A stretch of DNA of 18,832 nucleotides from Hyphomicrobiales bacterium (GTDB lineage Bacteria > Pseudomonadota > Alphaproteobacteria > Rhizobiales > Hyphomicrobiaceae), in contig JAFKKW010000195.1 of the NCBI GenBank assembly GCA_017304275.1, positions 1-18,832 on the forward strand, given 5' to 3'. This document shows positions 7,946-14,398 of the stretch, one piece after another. The translations under genes were made by a program, and so were the position numbers. Every line of letters starts with the position of its first letter. The stretch's first letter is position 1. The notes under the pieces are model-generated. The model was not told the origin of the DNA. It worked only from the letters and a program-made list of their open reading frames with translations, and did not search any database.

Positions 7946-9364
7946 CTAGAAGAAGCGAAGATACTCCCGCTTCTCCCATTCGGTGACCGTTTCATGGAAA
8001 CGTTCCCACTCGTCACGTTTGTGCAAAGTGAAAAGCCGATGCATGGTGGGGCCAAAGACGTGCTTCGCCAGCGAATCCGAGGCAAATCCCGTTATCGCCT
8101 GATCCAGGTTCCGGGGAAGCAACTTTCCTTCGAAAGCTTGTTGCTCCTCGGCGCTCAGCTCGTAAAGCGATTTATCCAATGACGGGCCGGGTTCGATCTT
8201 TTCCTTAATTCCCTTCAACGAGGCCGCGCATGTCATGGCCAGGCCCAGATAGGGATTAACACACATGTCTACGGCGCGGTTTTCGATCGCGTAACGCGCC
8301 TGCGGGAGCCGGATCATGGCCGAACGGTTGTTCACGCCATAAGTGATATGAGTTGGCGCCCAGGTCACGGTTCCGCCCTCGAATTCCCTAGATCGAGGAA
8401 TTAGCCCCTTGTAGCTATTGACCGTCGAGCAGTTTACAGCGGTGAGCGCCACGCCGTGCTGCAGGACGCCTCCAACAGCATGTCGCGCCGTTTCGCTCCA
8501 ACCCTTGTCATCCTTGAAGAGATTGCCGGAGCGCTTCGTCGACTGAACGCTCCAATTGATATGCGCGCCACTCCGCCAATCCGTCTGGGCAGGCTTCGGC
8601 ATGTACGTCACGAACATGCCGTGGCGTTTGGCGATCTCTTTCAGAAGTATCTTCAGGAAGGTGAACCGATCTGCCATGCCGAGCACGTCGGTATAGTCGA
8701 AATCGACCTCGAACTGGGAGTAGGCGCCCTCGCAGACGACATTCTTCAGTCCCCACCCCATACCGTTCAGAATTTCGATCACATCGGCCAGGTATGGCAT
8801 GGAGTTAAGCGTGTATTCGATATCGTATCCGAAGGCTTGGCGTCGCGGCCTGAACCCTTTGCCGGGCACAGGATCGTCGTCGATCCCCTTCACCGGCTGG
8901 CCGTCTTCATCGTACCGCAGCACGATGAATTCCGGCTCCATGCCTGCATAAAACGCGTAACCTGCGTCGGCAGCCTCTTGCACCGTCCGCTTAAGCGCCA
9001 TGCGCGGGCAGACGTCATACGGTGCGCCTTTGTAGAAAAGATCGGCGAAGACAATTGCGTAGTCCGTATTCCACGGACACACGAAGAGCGCGTCCAGATC
9101 AGGAATAGGAATCTGGTCGGGATCTGCTGCGCCCAACTCCGGGAACATCGACACGGAGTGCACCGCGAATTGCGGCCCCTTGCCGATGCAGAGATTTTCA
9201 AACTCGGATACCGGAACAGGTTTTGTCTTGGGACTGCCAAGAATGTCTATCCAGCAGGAAAACACATATTTGACCCCAGCCTTCTCCAGCGTTTGTTTCG
9301 ACTTTTCAATTCTATCCTTGTCCGGAATTGCCGCCTCTAACGAAGTCGGGTAGGGTCTTGACAT
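7946..9364 (-). CDS. Glutamine-synthetase-family ligase (probable gamma-glutamyl amide synthetase; GlnT/GmaS-like)
   Basis: Members of this family activate the glutamate gamma-carboxyl with ATP and join it to ammonia or an amine, in the cytoplasm. The 472-residue protein has an N-terminal beta-grasp (GVKYVFSCWIDILGSPKTKP) and most catalytic positions: E143 and E145 in GMEPEF, E212, Q217 and E219 in CEGAYSQFEV, H268 in SGAHINWS, R347 and R352 in NNRSAMIRLP, and E361/R363 in AIENRAVDMCVNPYL. The segment GGTVTWAPTHITYGVNNR resembles GlnT and gamma-glutamylmethylamide-type enzymes rather than GlnA. The usual SYKRL arginine, which in GlnA contacts glutamate, is glycine here (SYKGLIP, G320). ATG 9364 is preceded by GGAGAACC. 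It lies 90 bases after the binding-protein gene, in one probable operon. Its GC is lower than in core genes. The true amine acceptor is unknown; ordinary glutamine synthesis is less likely. Confidence 0.85.
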   Translation of the reverse strand: MSRPYPTSLEAAIPDKDRIEKSKQTLEKAGVKYVFSCWIDILGSPKTKPVPVSEFENLCIGKGPQFAVHSVSMFPELGAADPDQIPIPDLDALFVCPWNTDYAIVFADLFYKGAPYDVCPRMALKRTVQEAADAGYAFYAGMEPEFIVLRYDEDGQPVKGIDDDPVPGKGFRPRRQAFGYDIEYTLNSMPYLADVIEILNGMGWGLKNVVCEGAYSQFEVDFDYTDVLGMADRFTFLKILLKEIAKRHGMFVTYMPKPAQTDWRSGAHINWSVQSTKRSGNLFKDDKGWSETARHAVGGVLQHGVALTAVNCSTVNSYKGLIPRSREFEGGTVTWAPTHITYGVNNRSAMIRLPQARYAIENRAVDMCVNPYLGLAMTCAASLKGIKEKIEPGPSLDKSLYELSAEEQQAFEGKLLPRNLDQAITGFASDSLAKHVFGPTMHRLFTLHKRDEWERFHETVTEWEKREYLRFF

Positions 9365-9454
9365 AACAGGTTCTCCATAGAGTGTTGACAAAGCTTCGCC
9401 GTGTCGATCCCATCGAGATCGACAGCTCAATTTGTGCCGCGTGTTGATCAGCGA

Positions 9455-10522
9455 TTAGCCGCGATAGCCGCTATCGTAGAGTTCTTTGAGAAGGCTGCAG
9501 TCGACGCCCTTCTCATGCTGGTATTTTTCTTTGACCATTCCAAATTTTACCCACCATTCATTGGTCAGATCGAAGTGCTCGAATATCTGACCATTCTTCT
9601 GACCGAACGGCGGGTCACCGGGAGCAGCTCCGCAGAATTGAGCCGCCTCCATGAAGGTGTACGGGGCCAAGCCGGAGTCCCGTCCGGTTCCGTCTTTCCC
9701 GATCACCAGCTCAACGTCGGCAATGGACATCTTCATGCCGTCGGCAATTATTTGATTTCCTTCCGACGGATTTTTCTTCCACCAGGCGATGGCGTCATAC
9801 ATCGCCTTCAACGCTTTGAGGGCCGTGGGCCTATTATCTTTGAGCCACTCCGCGTTGATATAATGCGCATCAGCCACTAGCGCAGTCGCAGCCCATTCCG
9901 GATCTGAAGTGCTGGCGACGACGTATGAGTCCGGCACGGAAGATAAAGCTTGGCTTCCAAATGGCTCCCAAAGCTCCGCTCCGGCGATGCTGCCGCCAAT
10001 CAACGCAGCTGCTGCCTGATCCATAATAATGTTCACATATTGTACGGAATCAAATGGAATGCCGTTCTTTTCGAGATATACCCCCACCATGATTTGAGGC
10101 AGGCCGCCGACCATCACTGCAATACTCTTGCCCTTCAAATCTTGCGGACTTTTCACCTCGGGGCGAAGGATAAATTTGTCCGTTCCGTTGGACAGGTTTC
10201 CAAACGCAAACATGCGCACTGGCATATTCTGAGACGCGCCGATCGGTGCGAATTCTGCGGTGCTGGAGACGAACTCGACCTGCCCAGAGGCCATGAGGCT
10301 GAAGCTTTGAAAGGGATCTTCGATCGCCTGGTAACTGATATCCAAATCGGGAGACAGATTCTTTGCCTTTGCGATATGCCACCAACCATATCCGGGCCAC
10401 GTCAGGCCAGCTATGCGAACGCGCTCGCCAGCGAAAGACGTGCTGACGATCAGTGCGCACGCCAAGGACGATAGCGCCGATATTTTTACGCGTCGAAGCA
10501 GTGCACTTGCTGTCCCAATCAT
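9455..10522 (-). CDS. Periplasmic substrate-binding protein, NMT1/SsuA/TauA type
   Basis: This is a 355-residue periplasmic ligand-binding protein of the ABC-transporter family that includes sulfonate, taurine, nitrate and pyrimidine-precursor binders. A Sec signal peptide is clear: basic RRVK, a hydrophobic core, and a likely cut after SFA at residue 31. The mature part starts ERVRIAGLTWPGYGWWHIAK and has the family's domain-1 features (SSTAEFAPIGASQNMPVRMF, SPQDLKGKSIAV) and hinge region (ALIGGSIAGAELWEPFGSQA). ATG 10522 is preceded by AGGGAG at good spacing. No permease or ATPase accompanies it in this arm, so it may serve a transporter elsewhere. It is first in a probable operon with the ligase, suggesting that its ligand is the ligase's substrate; that is inference. 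Confidence 0.88.
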   Translation of the reverse strand: MIGTASALLRRVKISALSSLACALIVSTSFAGERVRIAGLTWPGYGWWHIAKAKNLSPDLDISYQAIEDPFQSFSLMASGQVEFVSSTAEFAPIGASQNMPVRMFAFGNLSNGTDKFILRPEVKSPQDLKGKSIAVMVGGLPQIMVGVYLEKNGIPFDSVQYVNIIMDQAAAALIGGSIAGAELWEPFGSQALSSVPDSYVVASTSDPEWAATALVADAHYINAEWLKDNRPTALKALKAMYDAIAWWKKNPSEGNQIIADGMKMSIADVELVIGKDGTGRDSGLAPYTFMEAAQFCGAAPGDPPFGQKNGQIFEHFDLTNEWWVKFGMVKEKYQHEKGVDCSLLKELYDSGYRG

Positions 10523-11298
10523 GTTTCGACTCCCTATGTTTTATTGTTCGACGGCTTATTTATTTTTTACGGACGTGGTTGCGTCCGAAAGTGTCGGCAA
10601 TTTTTCAACACGTGTAGAAGTACGCGGCGCTATCTTCGGCGCCGACCGTTACCCGCTCCGAGCGATGAAAAGCTGAGTCTGTCTCGGTGGATGCCAGGGA
10701 TGCCGGCGGTATCGACAGCCTCCCGAATGGCGATTGAATCGGCACAACGGTCTTGGTCTGGAAGCGGGAGGGGTGCGGCGAGGTCCTAGGGGCACGAACC
10801 GTGATCGCGTCGTGATCCTTGCGGGCCGAATGCGAACGAGCGCGCTTGGGGCGGTAGTGGGACGAGGCCTCCCCTGGCCCCGACAGCCAGCGGCCACCAC
10901 TTCGGATCGTGCCGCCGACGTCGCGACGACGAAGATTCCTGCGCGATAATTTTTGACCATCACGCCACCCTTGCGCATTCTCACAGCGCTAATGTTGCTG
11001 ATTATGCGTATATCAGCCTTGTGTGTTACGCAACCAGTAAAATATGCTGGGCGCAAATACGCAATGCGTAACAATCCTGGTGAAGCTGGCTTGGGATGTG
11101 ATGTGCGGCAGCGAGCAGGCCGGTGGAGTTGATGTTTTCCCTCGCCTGGAAGCGGGAAGCGGGCGTCACTCGATCGGGTGACTCCCGTCGATGAGGACAA
11201 CCATCTCGCGCGGCGGGGACTGCGCATGCACCCAGCCACGTTGACGAGCAGCTGCAGCCAACGCCCATCCTGGTCGGAGACAGTGGGGGGTCTCAGAA
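10523..11298. promoter_or_regulatory. Divergent control region between the two arms of the island, 776 bases
   Basis: No supported gene is present. Directly upstream of the binding-protein gene the DNA is AT-rich (10540-10570), with a 6-bp stem CGGACG/CGTCCG at 10570-10587 and a perfect palindrome ACACGTGT at 10608-10615. A minus-strand frame beginning at 10957 (MVKNYRAGIFVVATSA...) is open, has AAGGGTGG before it and reaches 10649, but its residues become Arg/Pro-rich and look random, so I do not call it. Residues in neighbouring minus-strand frames near 10660-10760 (SIAIREAVDTAGIPGIHRD) look more protein-like and may be a gene fragment. The TACGCA/TGCGTA repeats at 11004-11073 are listed separately. 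Confidence 0.45.
11004..11073. promoter_or_regulatory. Candidate operator: clustered TACGCA/TGCGTA half-sites
   Basis: Four copies of one 6-base half-site occur in 66 bases: TGCGTA at 11005-11010, TACGCA at 11027-11032, and the dyad TACGCA-A-TGCGTA at 11058-11070. The outer pair TGTTACGCA (11024-11032) and TGCGTAACA (11065-11073) is a perfect 9-bp inverted repeat with centres 41 bases apart. Half-site offsets of 22 and 31 bases approximate two and three helix turns, as expected for a multimeric protein binding one face of DNA. The Lrp/AsnC regulator two genes downstream is the obvious candidate; the assignment is inference. Confidence 0.5.
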
Positions 11299-12321
11299 AT
11301 GAACGGCAATTCGGACTACGACGTGTTTCACCTCGGCGACGTCGAGCTTCAATCCGGGGAGACTCTGCTAGATGCGAAGCTCGCTTATAAAATTCACGGT
11401 CGCCTGAATAAGGACGGCAATAACGTCGTTGTCCTTCCAACTTTCATGACGGGAACGCACCGTCGAAACGAGGGATTTTTCGGTGCAGGCCGTGCAATCG
11501 ACCCGGCGAAGCATTTCATCGTGTCGATCAATCTGTTCGGAAACGGAATATCCTCCTCACCTACTGTAGCTGATCCGCTTCAGCGGGGAGCGCGTTTTCC
11601 CAAAATTACTCTCCACGACAACGTTAGATGTCAACGAAGGCTGCTTGCCGAAGTGCTGGGCGTCAACCAGGTTGCGCTCGTGGCAGGATGGTCGATGGCC
11701 GGATGCCAGGCCTACGAGTGGGCCACTCAATGTGGCGATATGGTCAAAGCGATAGCGCCGATTTGTGCGTCAGCAAAAACATCCCCTCACAATCTCGTTT
11801 TTCTTGAGGGCCTCAAGGCTGCGCTTTGCGCCGATCAGGAATGGAACGGTGGCGCCTATTTGTCTCCTCCCGAGAGCGGATTAAAAGCTTTTGCTCGTGT
11901 GTACGCGGGCTGGGCTTATTCTCAGCGCTTTTATCGTGAAGGTCTCTATCGCAAGCTTGGATTCGACACCATTGAGGATTTTCTGATCAGCTGGGAAGAC
12001 GATCACCTCAAGAATTGGGATGCCAACAATCTACTTGCAAAGCTATGGAGCTGGCAGAACGCGGACATCAGCGCCAATGCGGCGTTTTCGGGCAATTTTG
12101 TGCATGCATTGCAAAGTATTGCCGCCCGCACGATCGTGATCTCCTGTCGGCAGGACCTTTATTTTACCCCTGATGATAACGCGATCGAAGTGGACCACAT
12201 CCGCAATGGGGAATTGAGGGTCTACGACTCACACTGGGGGCATTGCGCAGCCAGCCCGGGTAACGACAAAGTCTTTGAGCAGTATATCGACGGCTGCTTT
12301 GCTGAGCTTTTGAACGCTTAG
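11299..12321 (+). CDS. Alpha/beta-hydrolase of the homoserine O-acyltransferase (MetX-like) family
   Basis: The 340-residue cytoplasmic protein has the MetX-type alpha/beta-hydrolase plan. These are strands around NNVVVLPTFMTGTHRRNEGF, an INLFGNGISSSPT loop, the nucleophile elbow G130-W-S132-M-A-G135, a helical lid (about 165-255), D286 in SCRQDLYFTPDD, and H315 in SHWGHCAAS. Ser132, Asp286 and His315 form a complete catalytic triad. Real MetX enzymes carry GGSMGGMQ at the elbow and longer substrate-specific motifs, so an acyltransferase or hydrolase on another substrate is more likely than methionine synthesis. ATG 11299 follows a GGGGGG run at 11285-11290. The gene is divergent from the binding-protein/ligase arm and 205 bases upstream of the Lrp-type regulator. 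Family is firm, substrate unknown. Confidence 0.85.
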   Translation: MNGNSDYDVFHLGDVELQSGETLLDAKLAYKIHGRLNKDGNNVVVLPTFMTGTHRRNEGFFGAGRAIDPAKHFIVSINLFGNGISSSPTVADPLQRGARFPKITLHDNVRCQRRLLAEVLGVNQVALVAGWSMAGCQAYEWATQCGDMVKAIAPICASAKTSPHNLVFLEGLKAALCADQEWNGGAYLSPPESGLKAFARVYAGWAYSQRFYREGLYRKLGFDTIEDFLISWEDDHLKNWDANNLLAKLWSWQNADISANAAFSGNFVHALQSIAARTIVISCRQDLYFTPDDNAIEVDHIRNGELRVYDSHWGHCAASPGNDKVFEQYIDGCFAELLNA

Positions 12322-12526
12322 GCCTAGCTCGAGCAACAGGTCGTCGGAGCCAGGACGGGTTCACTCGCTGGCATCTCCAGGGCTGGTACCTTGGGCGACC
12401 AGGTGCGGTCGCCAATTAGATCGATCGAACCGAACCGCCGTTGCGTGAAGTCCTAACGTTGTGTAGGGACGTGCAAGAGTGCGTCGCGCTCCTGGGTTGT
12501 AAGAGTGTTGTGGAAGCAAACGCAAG
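12322..12526. other. Gap before the regulator gene with one hairpin
   Basis: The gap holds a perfect 7-bp stem with a 6-base loop, GGCGACC (12394-12400) with GGTCGCC (12407-12413), and the palindrome TCGATCGA soon after. No T-run follows, so a factor-independent terminator is doubtful. The regulator may have its own promoter here; no clear boxes are visible and no TACGCA half-site is present. Confidence 0.35.
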
Positions 12527-13066
12527 ATGACTTTACCGCACAGAATTCCCACTTCGGGTGATGTGGCTTTTTCCTCACCCTATGATGAACTGAATCGCAA
12601 AATCGTCGCGCTCTTGCAGCAAGACGGGCGCACGTCGTTCCGAACAATTGCGGAAATGCTACAGGTTTCTGAGGGTACCGTCCGAAACAGGGTGAATTGG
12701 ATGAAGGAGGCCGGCCAGCTCACGATCGCGGCGATCGTTGATCCGGCTTCGATCTCCTATCGCTCAGACGCGATGCTTGGGATTAATGTGGCGCCTGGCC
12801 ATACGCCTGCTTCCGTTGCCGAGCGTATCGGAAAATGCCCGAATGTCGTATACTTGGTTTGGATTGGAGGTCGGTATGACCTCCTGGTGGAAGTCGTTTT
12901 CGAGATTGAAGAAGAGCTGCCGATTTTTATGGATACCTACTGCTACAGCGACCCGGGGATTGCATCCGTAGAAATCATGGTTGGAATTAAAATGTTCAAA
13001 AATCAATTTCTTTTGAAAAGGGATTTTTCACAGTTGCCTCCTTCCAGCGAGGAGCCGCGCAAATAG
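12527..13066 (+). CDS. Lrp/AsnC-family transcriptional regulator
   Basis: This DNA-binding regulator of 179 residues is likely to sense a small amino-acid-like ligand. The N-terminal winged helix-turn-helix spans about residues 19-64 (DELNRKIVALLQQDGRTSFR then TIAEMLQVSEGTVRNRVNWM), with a typical AsnC recognition helix. The C-terminal RAM ligand domain follows (MLGINVAPGHTPASVAERIG, PNVVYLVWIGGRYDLLVEVV, and an EIMVGIKMFKNQ strand). An 18-residue N-terminal extension precedes the usual start; ATG 12527 has GTGGAAG upstream. Its last third is strikingly AT-rich (17 G+C in the 60 bases from 12961). Position beside a divergent catabolic-looking cluster suggests local control, probably through the TACGCA repeats at 11004-11073. 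Confidence 0.9.
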   Translation: MTLPHRIPTSGDVAFSSPYDELNRKIVALLQQDGRTSFRTIAEMLQVSEGTVRNRVNWMKEAGQLTIAAIVDPASISYRSDAMLGINVAPGHTPASVAERIGKCPNVVYLVWIGGRYDLLVEVVFEIEEELPIFMDTYCYSDPGIASVEIMVGIKMFKNQFLLKRDFSQLPPSSEEPRK

Positions 13067-13118
13067 CTTGAGCGAAGCCTCTGCCGACGGGCGGTAAGTT
13101 GTCGGCAATCACCGCGAG

Positions 13119-13430
13119 TCAAGGCGGATCTTTCGCGGCGTGTGCAACCGGAGGCGTCTCCTCAACGGCCCAAGCGAACACGTAGCCAACGAACGTGACG
13201 TGGCCATCGTTGGGCAGCTTGAGCTTCCAGTCCCCCAGCACGCGCACGTGCTTGCTGGTGAAGCGCTTGATCGGAATGTCGGCGACGGTTTGAGGAGCGC
13301 TGGGGAAGATCGGCTCCTCGAAGGTGCGCTCCACGCTCCCGCGGTGCGTCGCCTACGTTTTCGGCTCGAGTACCTTCAAGATGCGCGAGCCGACATACTG
13401 GATGCAGAGCCAGCGCCAGGTTCCAGGCTC
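13119..13430 (-). pseudogene. Broken reading frame of unknown family with an in-frame TAG
   Basis: In one minus-strand frame the translation reads EPGTWRWLCIQYVGSRILKV, then LEPKT, a TAG (plus positions 13353-13355), then VERTFEEPIFPSAPQTVADI, PIKRFTSKHVRVLGDWKLKL and PNDGHVTFVGYVFAW to a TGA at 13119. Both sides of the TAG have protein-like composition rather than the Arg/Ala-rich look of shadow frames, which suggests one gene inactivated by a nonsense mutation. I do not recognise the family. The intact lower part (GTG at 13334) could still be made as a 71-residue peptide, but no ribosome site is evident. Confidence 0.4.
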
Positions 13431-13521
13431 GGCGCGCGATGGTCGCGACGACGACTTGGGGCCCCACGGCATGGGTCGTTCCTGCATCCGTCAGTCTTGG
13501 CAGTCCTTCTTTACATGACAG

Positions 13522-13534
13522 TTGTCGTATACAA
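13522..13534. promoter_or_regulatory. Dyad TTGT-N5-ACAA upstream of the Crp/Fnr gene
   Basis: TTGT (13522-13525) and ACAA (13531-13534) form an inverted repeat 43 bases before the regulator's ATG. It resembles a Crp/Fnr-type site but has TTG-N7-CAA rather than the standard TTG-N8-CAA. It may be an autoregulatory site, or an unrelated AT-rich promoter element (GTATACAAT could act as a -10). Confidence 0.3.
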
Positions 13535-13576
13535 TTACTCAGTCCTGTCGCAGATCGTTGGCCAAGGAACCAGCTT

Positions 13577-14263
13577 ATGGTCGTCGGACGTGATCTTGAG
13601 GTGCTGCGGAGTGCTTTGTTTCTGAGCGGGATCTCGGAAGCTGGTCTGCAGCTCTTTGCGTCCAAGACACCTGTCGTGACGATTTCCTCCGGTCAGATCA
13701 TTTTTCATCAGGATGATCCGGCAACGGCGTTCTATTTCGTTCTGGACGGGTGGGTGGCCGTTTCCCGAGAGGGCCAGGACGGCGGGCGGACGGCGATCCA
13801 TCTCGTCGGTCCGGGCGAGTCGTTTGCGGAGGCCGTGCTCGCCCGCGGCGCGCGTTATCCGGTGAGCGCGGAAGCGGCCACGGACGTGCGCATCGCGCGG
13901 ATCGACACCGCGCGATTCCGCGATCTCATCATTCAATCGCCGGAACTCTCGTTGTCGATCATCGCCGCCATGTTCGGAAAGCTGCGCCGACTGGTGGCAC
14001 GGATCGAGCAGGATCAAGGCTGGTCGCCAGCGCGGCGTGTTGCTGCCTTCTTGCACAGGATATGCGGCGAGGAGATCGGCAATTGCAGTTTCGAGCTCCC
14101 GGTCGAGCAACGCTACATCGCGGCGCGTCTTTCTATGACGCCGGCAACGTTCTCACGCGCGCTTGCAGAGCTGTCGGCGGTCGGTGTGGAGGCCAAAAGG
14201 CGCAAGATCGTCATCAGCGACGTCAATCTCTTGTCGCGTTTCGTGCACCAAGAGCAGCCGTGA
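13577..14263 (+). CDS. Crp/Fnr-family transcriptional regulator (DNR-like, no FeS cysteines)
   Basis: The 228-residue activator has an N-terminal cNMP-binding-fold sensor (about residues 15-115: SGQIIFHQDDPATAFYFVLD, GPGESFAEAVLARGARYPVS), a dimer helix (118-147) and a winged helix-turn-helix (about 150-215). The only cysteines are C163 and C170, so it cannot carry the FNR [4Fe-4S] cluster. The residues around RYPVSAEA replace the cAMP-binding Arg-Ser of Crp and resemble DNR-type NO sensors. In the recognition helix TPATFSRALAEL, the usual Glu of ExxSR is Ala190 while S193 and R194 remain. ATG 13577 is supported by AAGGA at 13564-13568; the open frame upstream to 13439 is not protein-like. 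The gene lies 135 bases before the TonB receptor gene, in the same direction, and a FNR-like box lies between them. The NO or oxygen signal is inference. Confidence 0.88.
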   Translation: MVVGRDLEVLRSALFLSGISEAGLQLFASKTPVVTISSGQIIFHQDDPATAFYFVLDGWVAVSREGQDGGRTAIHLVGPGESFAEAVLARGARYPVSAEAATDVRIARIDTARFRDLIIQSPELSLSIIAAMFGKLRRLVARIEQDQGWSPARRVAAFLHRICGEEIGNCSFELPVEQRYIAARLSMTPATFSRALAELSAVGVEAKRRKIVISDVNLLSRFVHQEQP

Positions 14264-14279
14264 GCCGGCATCAGCCGGC
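14264..14279 (+). terminator. Possible stem-loop end of the Crp/Fnr transcript
   Basis: GCCGGC-ATCA-GCCGGC forms a 6-bp stem directly after the stop codon at 14261-14263. No T-tract follows (the next bases are GCGTGGCCC), so if it ends transcription it is not a classic factor-independent terminator. Confidence 0.3.
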
Positions 14280-14321
14280 GCGTGGCCCTACAGCCACATC
14301 CGCAGGCTTCGAACGTCGCAC

Positions 14322-14335
14322 TTGATCACGGACAA
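14322..14335 (+). promoter_or_regulatory. FNR/DNR-like box upstream of the TonB receptor gene
   Basis: TTGAT-CACG-GACAA matches the FNR/DNR consensus TTGAT-N4-ATCAA at 8 of 10 defined bases and keeps the TTG-N8-CAA core. A plausible -10 (GATAAA or TAAATT, 14355-14362) lies downstream, putting the box centre (14328.5) roughly 39-41 bases before the implied transcription start, as in class II FNR activation. The gene just upstream encodes a Crp/Fnr regulator. Operator identity is inferred. Confidence 0.45.
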
Positions 14336-14398
14336 GTCTCCCGCGTCATAACCGGATAAATTTTGTCAAGAAACGTGTCTGTCCGGAGCGGCAAAAAG

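Larger units (their letters stand above)
13067..13576. other. Right edge of the island, mostly degraded DNA
   Basis: After the regulator stop lies a 7-bp stem, TGCCGAC (13082-13088) with GTCGGCA (13101-13107), which may end its transcript although no T-run follows. The rest is occupied by the broken minus-strand frame listed at 13119-13430 and then by the upstream region of the Crp/Fnr gene, with the TTGT-N5-ACAA dyad at 13522-13534. No copy of the tRNA-Glu 3' end was found here by eye. Confidence 0.45.

Noticed and set aside
10570..10587. CGGACG/CGTCCG hairpin beside a T-rich run as a terminator
   Set aside because: The T-run precedes the stem on the plus strand and becomes an A-run after it on the minus strand, so neither orientation gives a stem followed by Ts.
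11171..11190. GACTCCCGT at 11180-11188 as a partial copy of the tRNA-Glu T arm (attachment site)
   Set aside because: Only nine bases match, the match does not extend to the tRNA 3' end, and the site lies in the middle of the proposed island. It is most likely chance, being part of a local hairpin CGGGTGACTCCCG.
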